Program-made: the position numbers and the translations under genes
NCBI RefSeq assembly: GCF_046097105.1
Contig: NZ_CP175562.1
Span: forward strand, 868,001 to 932,000
Source: Natroniella sp046097105
GTDB lineage: Bacteria; Bacillota; Halanaerobiia; Halobacteroidales; Halobacteroidaceae
Direction of reading: 5' to 3'
Length of the DNA stretch: 64,000 nt
In this document: piece by piece, positions 51,551 through 59,151 of the stretch
How positions within the stretch are numbered: the first letter of the stretch is position 1
How the letters are laid out: each line of letters opens with the position of its first letter
Notes under the pieces: model-generated
Databases searched by the model: none
Told to the model about the DNA's origin: nothing
Seen by the model: the letters and a program-made list of their open reading frames with translations, nothing else

Positions 51551-51567
51551 TTGGTATATTAGTTGCG
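51551..51567 (+). promoter_or_regulatory. Sigma-54 promoter of the branched-chain fermentation operon
   Basis: TTGGTATATTAGTTGCG has the -24 GG (51553-51554) and -12 GC (51565-51566) spaced by exactly 10 nt, as required for sigma-54. It is about 70 nt upstream of the leucine dehydrogenase start, and a sigma-54 activator gene lies downstream of the operon. Confidence 0.8.
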
Positions 51568-51638
51568 TTATATAATTGGTGAAAGGGATTGCTTTACAAC
51601 ATACTAAAAAAACAAGTTTGCTTAAGGAGGAGATTTAA

Positions 51639-52721
51639 ATGAAAAAATTAGAAAAGTTTGAATGTTTAGAGAAGTATGATTATGAGCAAATCGTTTTTGT
51701 CCAGGACAAGAGCTCAGGTTTAAAAGCGATTATTAATATTCATGATACTACATTAGGGCCAGCTTTAGGTGGTACTAGAATGTGGCATTATAAAGATGAA
51801 GATGAAGCATTATTAGATGGTTTACGACTATCTCGAGGAATGACTTATAAAAATGCTGCAATGGGACTTAATCTTGGTGGAGGTAAGGCTGTAATTATTG
51901 GTGATGCTCGCAAGGATAAAAGTGAAGAGTTGTTTAGAACTTTTGGGCGTTATGTAGATAGTTTAAATGGCCGTTATATTACTGCTGAGGATGTAGGGAT
52001 AAATACTGAAGATATGCAATTGGTTAATCAAGAAACAGATCATGTCTGTGGTTTGCCAGGTTTGAGTGGTGATCCATCTCCTTTTACAGCTTATGGTACT
52101 TATTGTGGAATGAAAGCAGCAGCTAAACGAGCTTATGGCAGTGATTCTTTAAAAGGTAAAAAGGTTGCAGTTCAAGGTGTAGGTCATGTAGGTTATTATA
52201 TGGTTAAGCACCTGGCTGAAGAGGGGGTTGAAGTAGTAGTAGCTGATTTATATGAAGATAACATTAAACGAGTTGTTAATGAATTTGGAGTAGAAGTTGT
52301 AGCACCAGAGGAAATTTATGATGTTAGTTGTGATATTTTTGCTCCAACTGCATTAGGAGGAATCATTAATGATCAGACTTTGGAACGATTAGATTGTGAT
52401 ATTATTGCTGGTTCTGCTAATAATCAATTAAAAGAACCTGAAAATCATGGTAAAAAAATTGAATTAATGGATATTATTTATGCTCCAGATTATGTAATTA
52501 ATGGTGGGGGAGTAATTAATGCTGCTGAAGAGGTTTTTGCTGCTAGTTATAATGCAAAAACTTCTAAAAGAAAAGTAGAAAAAATTTATGATAAGATTCA
52601 ACGAGTCTTTGAAATTTCTGATCGCGATGGGATTCCAACTTATAAGGCAGCAGATGTAATGGCTGAAGAACGAATTAACAAGATGAGCAATTTAAATAAT
52701 CTTTACAGACCAAAAAAATAG
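51639..52721 (+). CDS. bcd: Leucine/branched-chain amino acid dehydrogenase
   Basis: The 360-residue NAD-dependent enzyme deaminates leucine, valine and isoleucine to 2-oxoacids. It has the substrate-binding GTRMWHYKDEDEALLDGLRL, the catalytic-lysine region NLGGGKAVIIGD, and the nucleotide-binding VAVQGVGHVGYYMVKHLAEEG (read as GxGxxG). Length matches leucine dehydrogenases. AAGGAGGAG precedes the ATG. It is the first gene behind the sigma-54 promoter, and the next genes complete the pathway to a branched fatty acid plus ATP. Confidence 0.94.
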   Translation: MKKLEKFECLEKYDYEQIVFVQDKSSGLKAIINIHDTTLGPALGGTRMWHYKDEDEALLDGLRLSRGMTYKNAAMGLNLGGGKAVIIGDARKDKSEELFRTFGRYVDSLNGRYITAEDVGINTEDMQLVNQETDHVCGLPGLSGDPSPFTAYGTYCGMKAAAKRAYGSDSLKGKKVAVQGVGHVGYYMVKHLAEEGVEVVVADLYEDNIKRVVNEFGVEVVAPEEIYDVSCDIFAPTALGGIINDQTLERLDCDIIAGSANNQLKEPENHGKKIELMDIIYAPDYVINGGGVINAAEEVFAASYNAKTSKRKVEKIYDKIQRVFEISDRDGIPTYKAADVMAEERINKMSNLNNLYRPKK

Positions 52722-52758
52722 TTTTAAGTTATTTTATAGTAGTTAGGAGGAAGAAAAA

Positions 52759-53832
52759 ATGAATAAGTTTAAAATATTAACGATCAATCCAGGTTCGACT
52801 TCTACTAAATTTGCTATTTATGATGGCCAAGAAGCTGAACTAGAGATTAATTTAAAACATGATACTACTCAACTTAAAAAATTTAATAGAACAATAGAAG
52901 AGTTTGAGTTTAGAAAAGAGGCAATTTTAACTGCTCTTCATCAAAAAGAAGTCGAGTTTGAGAGTATAGATGCAATTTCAGCTCGGGGTGGATTATTAAA
53001 GCCAATTACTGGTGGAACTTATATAGTTAATCAACAAATGTTGGCTGATTTAAAGACTGGAATCTATGGAGAGCATGCCTCAAATCTTGGGGCATTGATT
53101 GCTCAAGAGATTGCAGAAGAATTTGACATTCCAGCTTATATTGTTGACCCAGTCGTTGTTGATGAATTTGAAGAGGTTGCTAGAGTTTCAGGGCATCCTA
53201 AATTTGAGCGTAAATCAATTTTTCATGCTTTAAATCAAAAAGCTATGGCTAGAAAAGCATCGACAGATTTAGGGGTCGACTATCAAGATTTAAATTTAAT
53301 TGTAGCCCATTTAGGAGGAGGAATCTCTATTGGTGCTCATAAGCAAGGTCGAGTAGTCGATGCCAATAATGCTTTAGATGGCGAAGGGCCATTTACTCCA
53401 GCTAGAAGTGGTACATTACCAGCAGGGGATTTAATGAGGTTATCTTTTTCTGGAGATTATAGTTTGAGTGAAGTTTATAAAATGATTGTGGGCCAAGGAG
53501 GATTGACAGCTTATTGTGGTACTGCTGATGCTAAAGAGATAGAAGAAAAAATCAAAGGTGGTGATCAAGAAGCTGGATTTTATTATCGAGCAATGGCTTA
53601 TCAAGTTGCTAAATGGATTGGAGCTGTCGGAACTGTTTTAAAAGGTGAGATTGATGCAATAGTAATCACTGGTGGAATTGCTTACTCTAAAATTTTTACA
53701 GAAATGATTATAGAGAGGATTGGTTTTATGGCTCCAGTTAAGATCTATCCCGGAGAAAATGAATTAAAGGCGTTGGCCCAGGGGGCTTTACGAGTTTTAA
53801 ATGGAAGAGAAGAGCCTAAAATTTATAACTAA
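52759..53832 (+). CDS. buk: Butyrate kinase (branched-chain fatty acid kinase)
   Basis: The 357-residue acetate/butyrate kinase-type enzyme transfers phosphate from acyl-phosphate to ADP. It has the N-terminal INPGSTSTKFAIYDG motif, the AHLGGGISIGAHKQGRVVD phosphate-binding region, and GPFTPARSGTLPAGD. It is the ATP-yielding last step, acting on isobutyryl-, isovaleryl- or 2-methylbutyryl-phosphate made by Ptb at 56518. AGGAGGAAG precedes the ATG. Confidence 0.95.
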   Translation: MNKFKILTINPGSTSTKFAIYDGQEAELEINLKHDTTQLKKFNRTIEEFEFRKEAILTALHQKEVEFESIDAISARGGLLKPITGGTYIVNQQMLADLKTGIYGEHASNLGALIAQEIAEEFDIPAYIVDPVVVDEFEEVARVSGHPKFERKSIFHALNQKAMARKASTDLGVDYQDLNLIVAHLGGGISIGAHKQGRVVDANNALDGEGPFTPARSGTLPAGDLMRLSFSGDYSLSEVYKMIVGQGGLTAYCGTADAKEIEEKIKGGDQEAGFYYRAMAYQVAKWIGAVGTVLKGEIDAIVITGGIAYSKIFTEMIIERIGFMAPVKIYPGENELKALAQGALRVLNGREEPKIYN

Positions 53833-53876
53833 CTGACAACTCAAAGCGCAAAATTAATTAAAAGGAGGAGTCTAAA

Positions 53877-54083
53877 GTGGCTCAGGTAAAATTTGATCAA
53901 GATCGTTGTAAAGGATGTGAGCTCTGTATTAATGTTTGCCCTAAAGAAATAGTTGTTATAGATGAGCAAATTAACATTAAAGGCTTTTACCCAGCTACAG
54001 TAAAAGAAGAAGAGAAATGTATAGCTTGTGGATTTTGTGCAAGTATCTGTCCTGATGTGGTAATCGAGGTTTATAAAGATTAA
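53877..54083 (+). CDS. 2x[4Fe-4S] ferredoxin subunit of the 2-oxoacid oxidoreductase
   Basis: The 68-residue protein has two CxxCxxCxxxCP motifs: CKGCELCINVCP (about 11-22) and CIACGFCASICP (about 45-56), with an inserted loop between. It is the delta-like subunit that carries electrons from the thiamine-diphosphate centre to ferredoxin. GTG start after AAAAGGAGGAG. It begins the four-subunit VOR set. Confidence 0.92.
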   Translation: MAQVKFDQDRCKGCELCINVCPKEIVVIDEQINIKGFYPATVKEEEKCIACGFCASICPDVVIEVYKD

Positions 54084-54140
54084 CTAGTTAATTAAATTCT
54101 AAAGCCAAGAATTAAAAAAAATGATAGGAGGGCTTAACAT

Positions 54141-55196
54141 ATGGGTGAAAAAATCTTAATGAAGGGTAATGAAGCAATTGCAGAAGCAGCAATTAAGGCA
54201 GGTTGCACACATTTTTTCGGTTATCCAATTACTCCACAGAATGCAATACCAGCTTATATGGCTGAAAACTTACCTAAGGTTGAAAATGGATGTTTTTTAC
54301 AAGCGGAAAGTGAAGTAGCAGCAATTAATATGGTTTATGGAGCAGCAGGTGCTGGAGCTAGAGTTATGACTTCCTCATCTAGCCCAGGAATAAGTTTGAA
54401 AGCAGAAGGGATTTCTTATATAGCAGGTGCTGAATTACCTTGTGTAATTGTCAATATTGTTCGTGGTGGGCCAGGATTGGGAGGTATTCAACCTGCTCAA
54501 TCTGATTATTTCCAAGCTACAAAAGGAATGGCTCATGGTGATTTTAAGTTGGTAGTTTTAGCACCATCTTCTGTACAAGAAACTGTGGATTTAACAATGG
54601 AAGCTTTTGATATTGCAGATAGATATAGGACTCCAGTTATGATTATTGGAGATGGGATTATCGGTCAGATGATGGAACCAGTAGAATTTAAAGAGCAACA
54701 AGAAGTTAAATTACCTAAAAAAGATTGGATTACTGATGGTGCAGCAGGACGAGAGAAGAATGTAATTAACTCTTTACACCTTGAAGCTAGTGAACTGGAA
54801 AAGCATAATTTAAAACTGGATAAAAAGTACAAAGATATTGAAAAAAACGAAATCAAGGTTGAAAAAAAGCAGATGGATGATGCTGAATTTGCAATAGTTG
54901 CTTATGGTACCACAGCTAGAATAGCTGAATCAGCTATTAAAGAGGCTAGATCTGAAGGGATCAAAGTAGGTTTAATAAGACCAATAACTCTATTCCCCTT
55001 CCCTAAAAAGACAATAGCTCAAGCTGCAAAACAGGTAGATGCTTTCTTGACAGTAGAGATGAGCACAGGTCAAATGGTTGAAGATGTAAGATTGGCTGTT
55101 AACGGAGAAAAACCGGTTGAATTTTATGGTAGAACAGGTGGTATGGTGCCGTCGGTAGAAGAAATTGTGAAAGCCTTAAAGGGGGTTATAGAATAA
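54141..55196 (+). CDS. vorB: Branched-chain 2-oxoacid:ferredoxin oxidoreductase alpha subunit
   Basis: The 351-residue subunit matches the VorB/alpha type: an N-terminal pyrimidine-binding domain (KGNEAIAEAAIKAGCTHFFG, with the GYPITPQ motif), and a C-terminal transketolase-like domain (VGLIRPITLFPFPKKTI). With the gamma subunit it forms the cofactor-binding core that decarboxylates 2-oxoisovalerate-type acids to acyl-CoA. Its TAA stop overlaps the next ATG by one base. The neighbouring leucine dehydrogenase and Ptb/Buk favour a branched-chain over a 2-oxoglutarate substrate, by inference. Confidence 0.93.
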   Translation: MGEKILMKGNEAIAEAAIKAGCTHFFGYPITPQNAIPAYMAENLPKVENGCFLQAESEVAAINMVYGAAGAGARVMTSSSSPGISLKAEGISYIAGAELPCVIVNIVRGGPGLGGIQPAQSDYFQATKGMAHGDFKLVVLAPSSVQETVDLTMEAFDIADRYRTPVMIIGDGIIGQMMEPVEFKEQQEVKLPKKDWITDGAAGREKNVINSLHLEASELEKHNLKLDKKYKDIEKNEIKVEKKQMDDAEFAIVAYGTTARIAESAIKEARSEGIKVGLIRPITLFPFPKKTIAQAAKQVDAFLTVEMSTGQMVEDVRLAVNGEKPVEFYGRTGGMVPSVEEIVKALKGVIE

Positions 55197-55942
55197 TGGA
55201 ACAAATAGCAGGTAAACCTGAAGCATTGACAGATAAAGAATTCCATTATTGTCCTGGCTGTACACATGGAATTGTTCATCGCTTGGTAGCTGAAGTAATC
55301 GATGAATTGGAAATTCAAGAAGAGACAATTGGAGTAGCTCCGGTAGGATGTGCTGTTTTGGCTTATGAATATTTTGATGTGGATATGCATCAAGCTGCAC
55401 ATGGTCGAGCACCAGCCTTAGCTACTGGAATTAAACGGGTTCATTCTGATAAGACAGTCTTTACCTATCAAGGAGATGGTGATTTAGCAGCAATTGGTAC
55501 TGCTGAAATCGTACATGCAGCAGCTAGAGGGGAAGAGTTAACGACAATCTTTATTAATAATGCTATTTTTGGGATGACTGGAGGCCAGATGGCTCCCACA
55601 ACCTTATTAGATCAGAAAGCAACTACTTCTCCTGAAGGTAGAAAAGTAAAAGATGCAGGATATCCTATTAGAATGTCAGAGATGTTAGCAACATTAGATG
55701 GTTCAACTTATATTGCTCGAGTGTCAGTTGATAGCCCTCAAAATATAAAGAAAGCTAAAAAAGCAATTAAAAAGGCTTTTGAAATTCAAGTAGAAGGGAA
55801 AGGTTTTGCTTTAGTAGAGGTTTTATCTACTTGTCCTACTAATTGGGGAGTAAGTCCGCAAGAGGCTATTGAATGGTTACAAGATAATATGATTCCATAC
55901 TATCCATTAGGACCAATTAAAGATGTGGAGGTGGAAAAATAG
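55196..55942 (+). CDS. 2-oxoacid:ferredoxin oxidoreductase beta subunit (TPP-binding)
   Basis: The 248-residue subunit binds thiamine diphosphate and a [4Fe-4S] cluster. It has the YCPGCTHGI cysteine motif (about 18-26), the QGDGDLAAIGTAEIVHAAAR metal/TPP motif and the INNAIFGMTGGQ motif. It is coupled to the alpha gene by a TAATG overlap and to the gamma gene by a one-nucleotide gap. Confidence 0.94.
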   Translation: MEQIAGKPEALTDKEFHYCPGCTHGIVHRLVAEVIDELEIQEETIGVAPVGCAVLAYEYFDVDMHQAAHGRAPALATGIKRVHSDKTVFTYQGDGDLAAIGTAEIVHAAARGEELTTIFINNAIFGMTGGQMAPTTLLDQKATTSPEGRKVKDAGYPIRMSEMLATLDGSTYIARVSVDSPQNIKKAKKAIKKAFEIQVEGKGFALVEVLSTCPTNWGVSPQEAIEWLQDNMIPYYPLGPIKDVEVEK

Positions 55943-55943
55943 A

Positions 55944-56480
55944 ATGATAAAAGAAGAAATAATTATGGCTGGTTTTGGAGGTCAAGGAGTTATGTTGATG
56001 GGTAAATTACTGGCTTATTCTGGAATGAAAGAAGGGAAAGAAGTTTCTTGGATTCCATCTTATGGTCCAGAAATGAGAGGTGGGACTGCCAACTGTACAG
56101 TTATTGTCTCTGATGAAAAGGTAGCAGCACCTGTTGTTGATAATCCAACGACTGCTATTGTAATGAACCGACCTTCATTGATGAAGTTTGGCCCTAAGGT
56201 AAAAGCAGGAGGATACCTTTTTATTAATAGTTCCTTGATTGAAGAAAGTTTTGAACGTGATGATATTAATATTATTGAAATTCCTGCTAATAAAATAGCA
56301 GATCAATTAGAGAATACAAAAATAGCTAATCTAGTTATGCTAGGAGCTTTCTTAGAAGAGATGGACTTAGTAGATTATACTATAGTTAATGAATCTATAT
56401 CAGATATCTTGCCAGAGCATAGACAAAATTTAGTTACTATAAATCAAAAAGCATTAGCCAAAGGGAAGGATTTAATTTAA
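55944..56480 (+). CDS. 2-oxoacid:ferredoxin oxidoreductase gamma subunit
   Basis: The 178-residue subunit has the family opening IIMAGFGGQGVMLMGKLLAY and the SWIPSYGPEMRGGTANCTV motif. The ATG at 55944 is 9 nt after GGAGGTGG, which lies in the end of the beta gene; a longer in-frame form from 55923 would begin before that site. It completes the delta-alpha-beta-gamma set of the VOR enzyme. Confidence 0.93.
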   Translation: MIKEEIIMAGFGGQGVMLMGKLLAYSGMKEGKEVSWIPSYGPEMRGGTANCTVIVSDEKVAAPVVDNPTTAIVMNRPSLMKFGPKVKAGGYLFINSSLIEESFERDDINIIEIPANKIADQLENTKIANLVMLGAFLEEMDLVDYTIVNESISDILPEHRQNLVTINQKALAKGKDLI

Positions 56481-56517
56481 ATTTGAGATTGACTCTTTGC
56501 AGGGAGAGGGGAGATTA

Positions 56518-57432
56518 ATGTTAGAGAACTTTGATCAATTAACTAAAGAAGCAAAAGCGGAACCAACTTTAAAATTAGCAGTAGCTGCTGCAGAAAACAA
56601 GATAGTTTTAGAAAGTGTCAAGCGAGCAGTGGAGTTAGGAATAATTGAAGCAATTTTAATCGGTGATGAAGAGCAGATTAAAACTGAAGCTGAAAAGATC
56701 GATTATCAACCCCAACATATAATGACAACCGATTCTAAGACAGAATCAGCTCATAAGGCAGTTGAGCTGATTTCTAAGGGAGAAGCAGACTTTCCAATGA
56801 AGGGTCTATTGAGTTCTAAAGCAATGCTCAAAGCCTTACTAAATAAAAAGTATGGCTTACGTCAGGATCGACTTCTCAGCACAGTGACCCTAATTAATCT
56901 TACTGATAAAGATGGAATGGTCGTTGTAACTGATGGAGGCATCAACATTGCACCTGATCTGAAAGAAAAGGTAGAAATTATTAAAAATTCTGTTGAGCTA
57001 ACTCAAGCCTTGGGGGTAAAAGAGAGTAAAGTAGCAGCTTTGGCTGCGGTAGAAGTAGTTAATCCAGCTATGCCAGCAACTCTTGAAGCAGCTGCTTTAG
57101 CTAAAATGGGAGATCGCGGACAAATAAAAGGAACTATTGTCGATGGGCCTTTTGCTTTAGATAATGCGATCTGTAAAGAAGCAGCAAAGCAAAAAGGGAT
57201 TCATAGTCCGGTAGCAGGAGAAGCTGATATACTCTTAGTTCCTAATATAGAAGTAGGTAATGTATTATATAAATCTTTGATTATCTATTCTGGCTTAGAG
57301 GCTGCTAGCTTGGCAATGGGGGCTAAGGTGCCTATGGTCTTTACATCACGAGCTGATAGTGTACAGACAAAGTTTTATTCGATTATCTTAGGTAAATTGG
57401 CTACTTTGGGTAAGTTAAGTAAAGATAAATAG
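56518..57432 (+). CDS. ptb: Phosphate butyryltransferase (branched acyl-CoA)
   Basis: The 304-residue phosphate acyltransferase converts branched acyl-CoA and phosphate to acyl-phosphate. It has the phosphate acetyl/butaryltransferase fold with TDGGINIAPDLKEKVEII (about 143-160) and ADILLVPNIEVGNVLYKSL motifs. The start at 56518 follows GAGAGGGGA. It is the last gene of the bcd-buk-VOR-ptb operon; no terminator separates it from the transporter gene. Confidence 0.94.
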   Translation: MLENFDQLTKEAKAEPTLKLAVAAAENKIVLESVKRAVELGIIEAILIGDEEQIKTEAEKIDYQPQHIMTTDSKTESAHKAVELISKGEADFPMKGLLSSKAMLKALLNKKYGLRQDRLLSTVTLINLTDKDGMVVVTDGGINIAPDLKEKVEIIKNSVELTQALGVKESKVAALAAVEVVNPAMPATLEAAALAKMGDRGQIKGTIVDGPFALDNAICKEAAKQKGIHSPVAGEADILLVPNIEVGNVLYKSLIIYSGLEAASLAMGAKVPMVFTSRADSVQTKFYSIILGKLATLGKLSKDK

Positions 57433-57659
57433 TTCTCATAAAGGAAGTTCAACCTATAAATACATTATATAAATAAGAAATAAGCCCAAGGGAAAACAAT
57501 TCTGAAAATTAAGTGATAGTACCTTATTAGGCGATTAAGTTTTTAAATACAACTTATAAGTTTTAGTAGAATATAAGAAAAGCAGAGTAGTAGAGTAAAA
57601 AAACAGTTGTTCTTTATATAGGACAATAAAACTATCTTAAATCTATGAGGAGGAAGAAG

Positions 57660-59006
57660 ATGAAATCTACTAAACGGGAAAGTTGGACTTCAAAACTAGG
57701 ATTTATTTTAGCTGCTGCTGGTTCAGCTGTTGGTTTAGGTAATATTTGGCGGTTTCCCTATATCACAGGAGAAAATGGAGGGGCTATATTTTTATTAATC
57801 TATTTAGTAGCAGTTATATTAATAGGTTATCCAGTACTGTTAACAGAAATGTCTTTAGGTCGAAAGAGCCATAAGAATCCAGTAGGAGCTTTCAAGGCTA
57901 TTGCTCGTGATAATACTCCATGGTGGCTAGTTGGTGCTTTAGGAGTTTTTACAGGGTTCACTATTTTAAGTTATTATTCAGTAATTGCAGGTTGGTCAAT
58001 GGCTTATATCGTCAAAGCAGCCAATGGTTTTATTGCTGAAGCAGATTTTGCTGGTGTTTTTGTAGAACATATCAGTGGTGTAGGTGAACCATTATTATGG
58101 CATGGAGTCTTTATGGCTATTACAGTAGGAATTATCAGTGCTGGAGTAGTCAAAGGGATTCAGAAGGCGGTTAAGGTTTTGATGCCTATCCTATTTTTAT
58201 TATTGGTAGTATTAGTCTTTCGTTCAGTGACGCTATCAGGAGCAGGCGCAGGATTGGTCTATTATTTGGCACCTGATTTTAGTCAGATAACGGCTCAGAC
58301 CTTAAATGATGCTATTGCTCAAGCTTTTTTCACCTTGAGTTTGGGTATGGGGGCAATGATCACTTATGGTAGTTATTTGTCAGATGATGATAATATAGCA
58401 GATAGTGCAGGGTATGTACTAGGTTTTGATGTTTTAATTGCTATTTTAGCTGGATTGGCTATCTTCCCAGCTGTCTTTGCGTTGGGGTTAAGTCCTGATG
58501 CGGGTCCTGGGCTGACTTTTATTACTCTGCCGGCAGTTTTTGCTGAAATGCCATTAGGTGCTTTATTTGGCTTTCTATTTTTTGTATTGTTGACGATAGC
58601 TGCTGTTACTTCATCAATTTCACTACTAGAGGTTGTTGTGGCTTATATGGTAGACGAGCATCAATGGGAACGGAAGAAGGCTGCTCAAATTATAGGTATA
58701 GTAGTTTTTGTAGTAGGAATTCCACCGTTACTTGGTTATAGTGCATTATCAGATATTCAGTTTTTAGGAATGGATATCTTGGATACCTATGATTGGTTTG
58801 CTAATAGTATTTTCTTACCAGTTGGTGGTTTATTGACTGCTATCTTTGCTGGGTATGTCTGGAGAACAGATGATATATTAGATGAGATTAACCAAGGAAA
58901 CAGTGTTTTAAAGATTGGAGTTTGGTTTAAAATTATGATTAAATATATAATTCCACCAGCAATTGCAGTTATAATGTTTGTTAGCATTTGGCAGACATTT
59001 GTATAA
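57660..59006 (+). CDS. Neurotransmitter:sodium symporter (NSS) family transporter
   Basis: The 448-residue protein has about 11-12 membrane segments and the NSS signature AVGLGNIWRFPYITGENGGA (about 25-44), with the GSYLSDDDNIADSA region in the middle. Members co-transport sodium with amino acids. Its position between the branched-chain fermentation operon and the sigma-54 activator suggests leucine, isoleucine or valine as substrate, by inference. The ATG at 57660 is 6 nt after GAGGAGG. A 227-nt gap precedes it, in which I see no gene and no clear promoter. Confidence 0.92.
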   Translation: MKSTKRESWTSKLGFILAAAGSAVGLGNIWRFPYITGENGGAIFLLIYLVAVILIGYPVLLTEMSLGRKSHKNPVGAFKAIARDNTPWWLVGALGVFTGFTILSYYSVIAGWSMAYIVKAANGFIAEADFAGVFVEHISGVGEPLLWHGVFMAITVGIISAGVVKGIQKAVKVLMPILFLLLVVLVFRSVTLSGAGAGLVYYLAPDFSQITAQTLNDAIAQAFFTLSLGMGAMITYGSYLSDDDNIADSAGYVLGFDVLIAILAGLAIFPAVFALGLSPDAGPGLTFITLPAVFAEMPLGALFGFLFFVLLTIAAVTSSISLLEVVVAYMVDEHQWERKKAAQIIGIVVFVVGIPPLLGYSALSDIQFLGMDILDTYDWFANSIFLPVGGLLTAIFAGYVWRTDDILDEINQGNSVLKIGVWFKIMIKYIIPPAIAVIMFVSIWQTFV

Positions 59007-59024
59007 TAAAAACATCTTATTTGA

Positions 59025-59059
59025 AAAATAAGGAGGGCTTTTGCTCTCTTTATTTTTTT
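59025..59059 (+). terminator. Transporter terminator
   Basis: AATAAGGAG pairs with CTCTTTATT (one G-T pair) and is followed by seven T residues. Confidence 0.75.
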
Positions 59060-59151
59060 ATTTAATTTTTAAATTAAAGGAAGAGTTGTTTATTTTGGAT
59101 TAGAAGCTATATAATATAAATATCGCTAAGTATTTAGGGAGGTGTTTTTTT

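Noticed and set aside
51376..51582. A 68-codon frame beginning at a TTG after an AGGAGG-like site downstream of the sulfhydrylase gene
   Set aside because: It runs through two hairpins, including the 18-bp terminator, and its product has no plausible domain.
55124..55412. Two overlapping minus-strand frames across the VOR alpha/beta junction
   Set aside because: Both are opposite conserved coding sequence with motifs I can identify on the plus strand.
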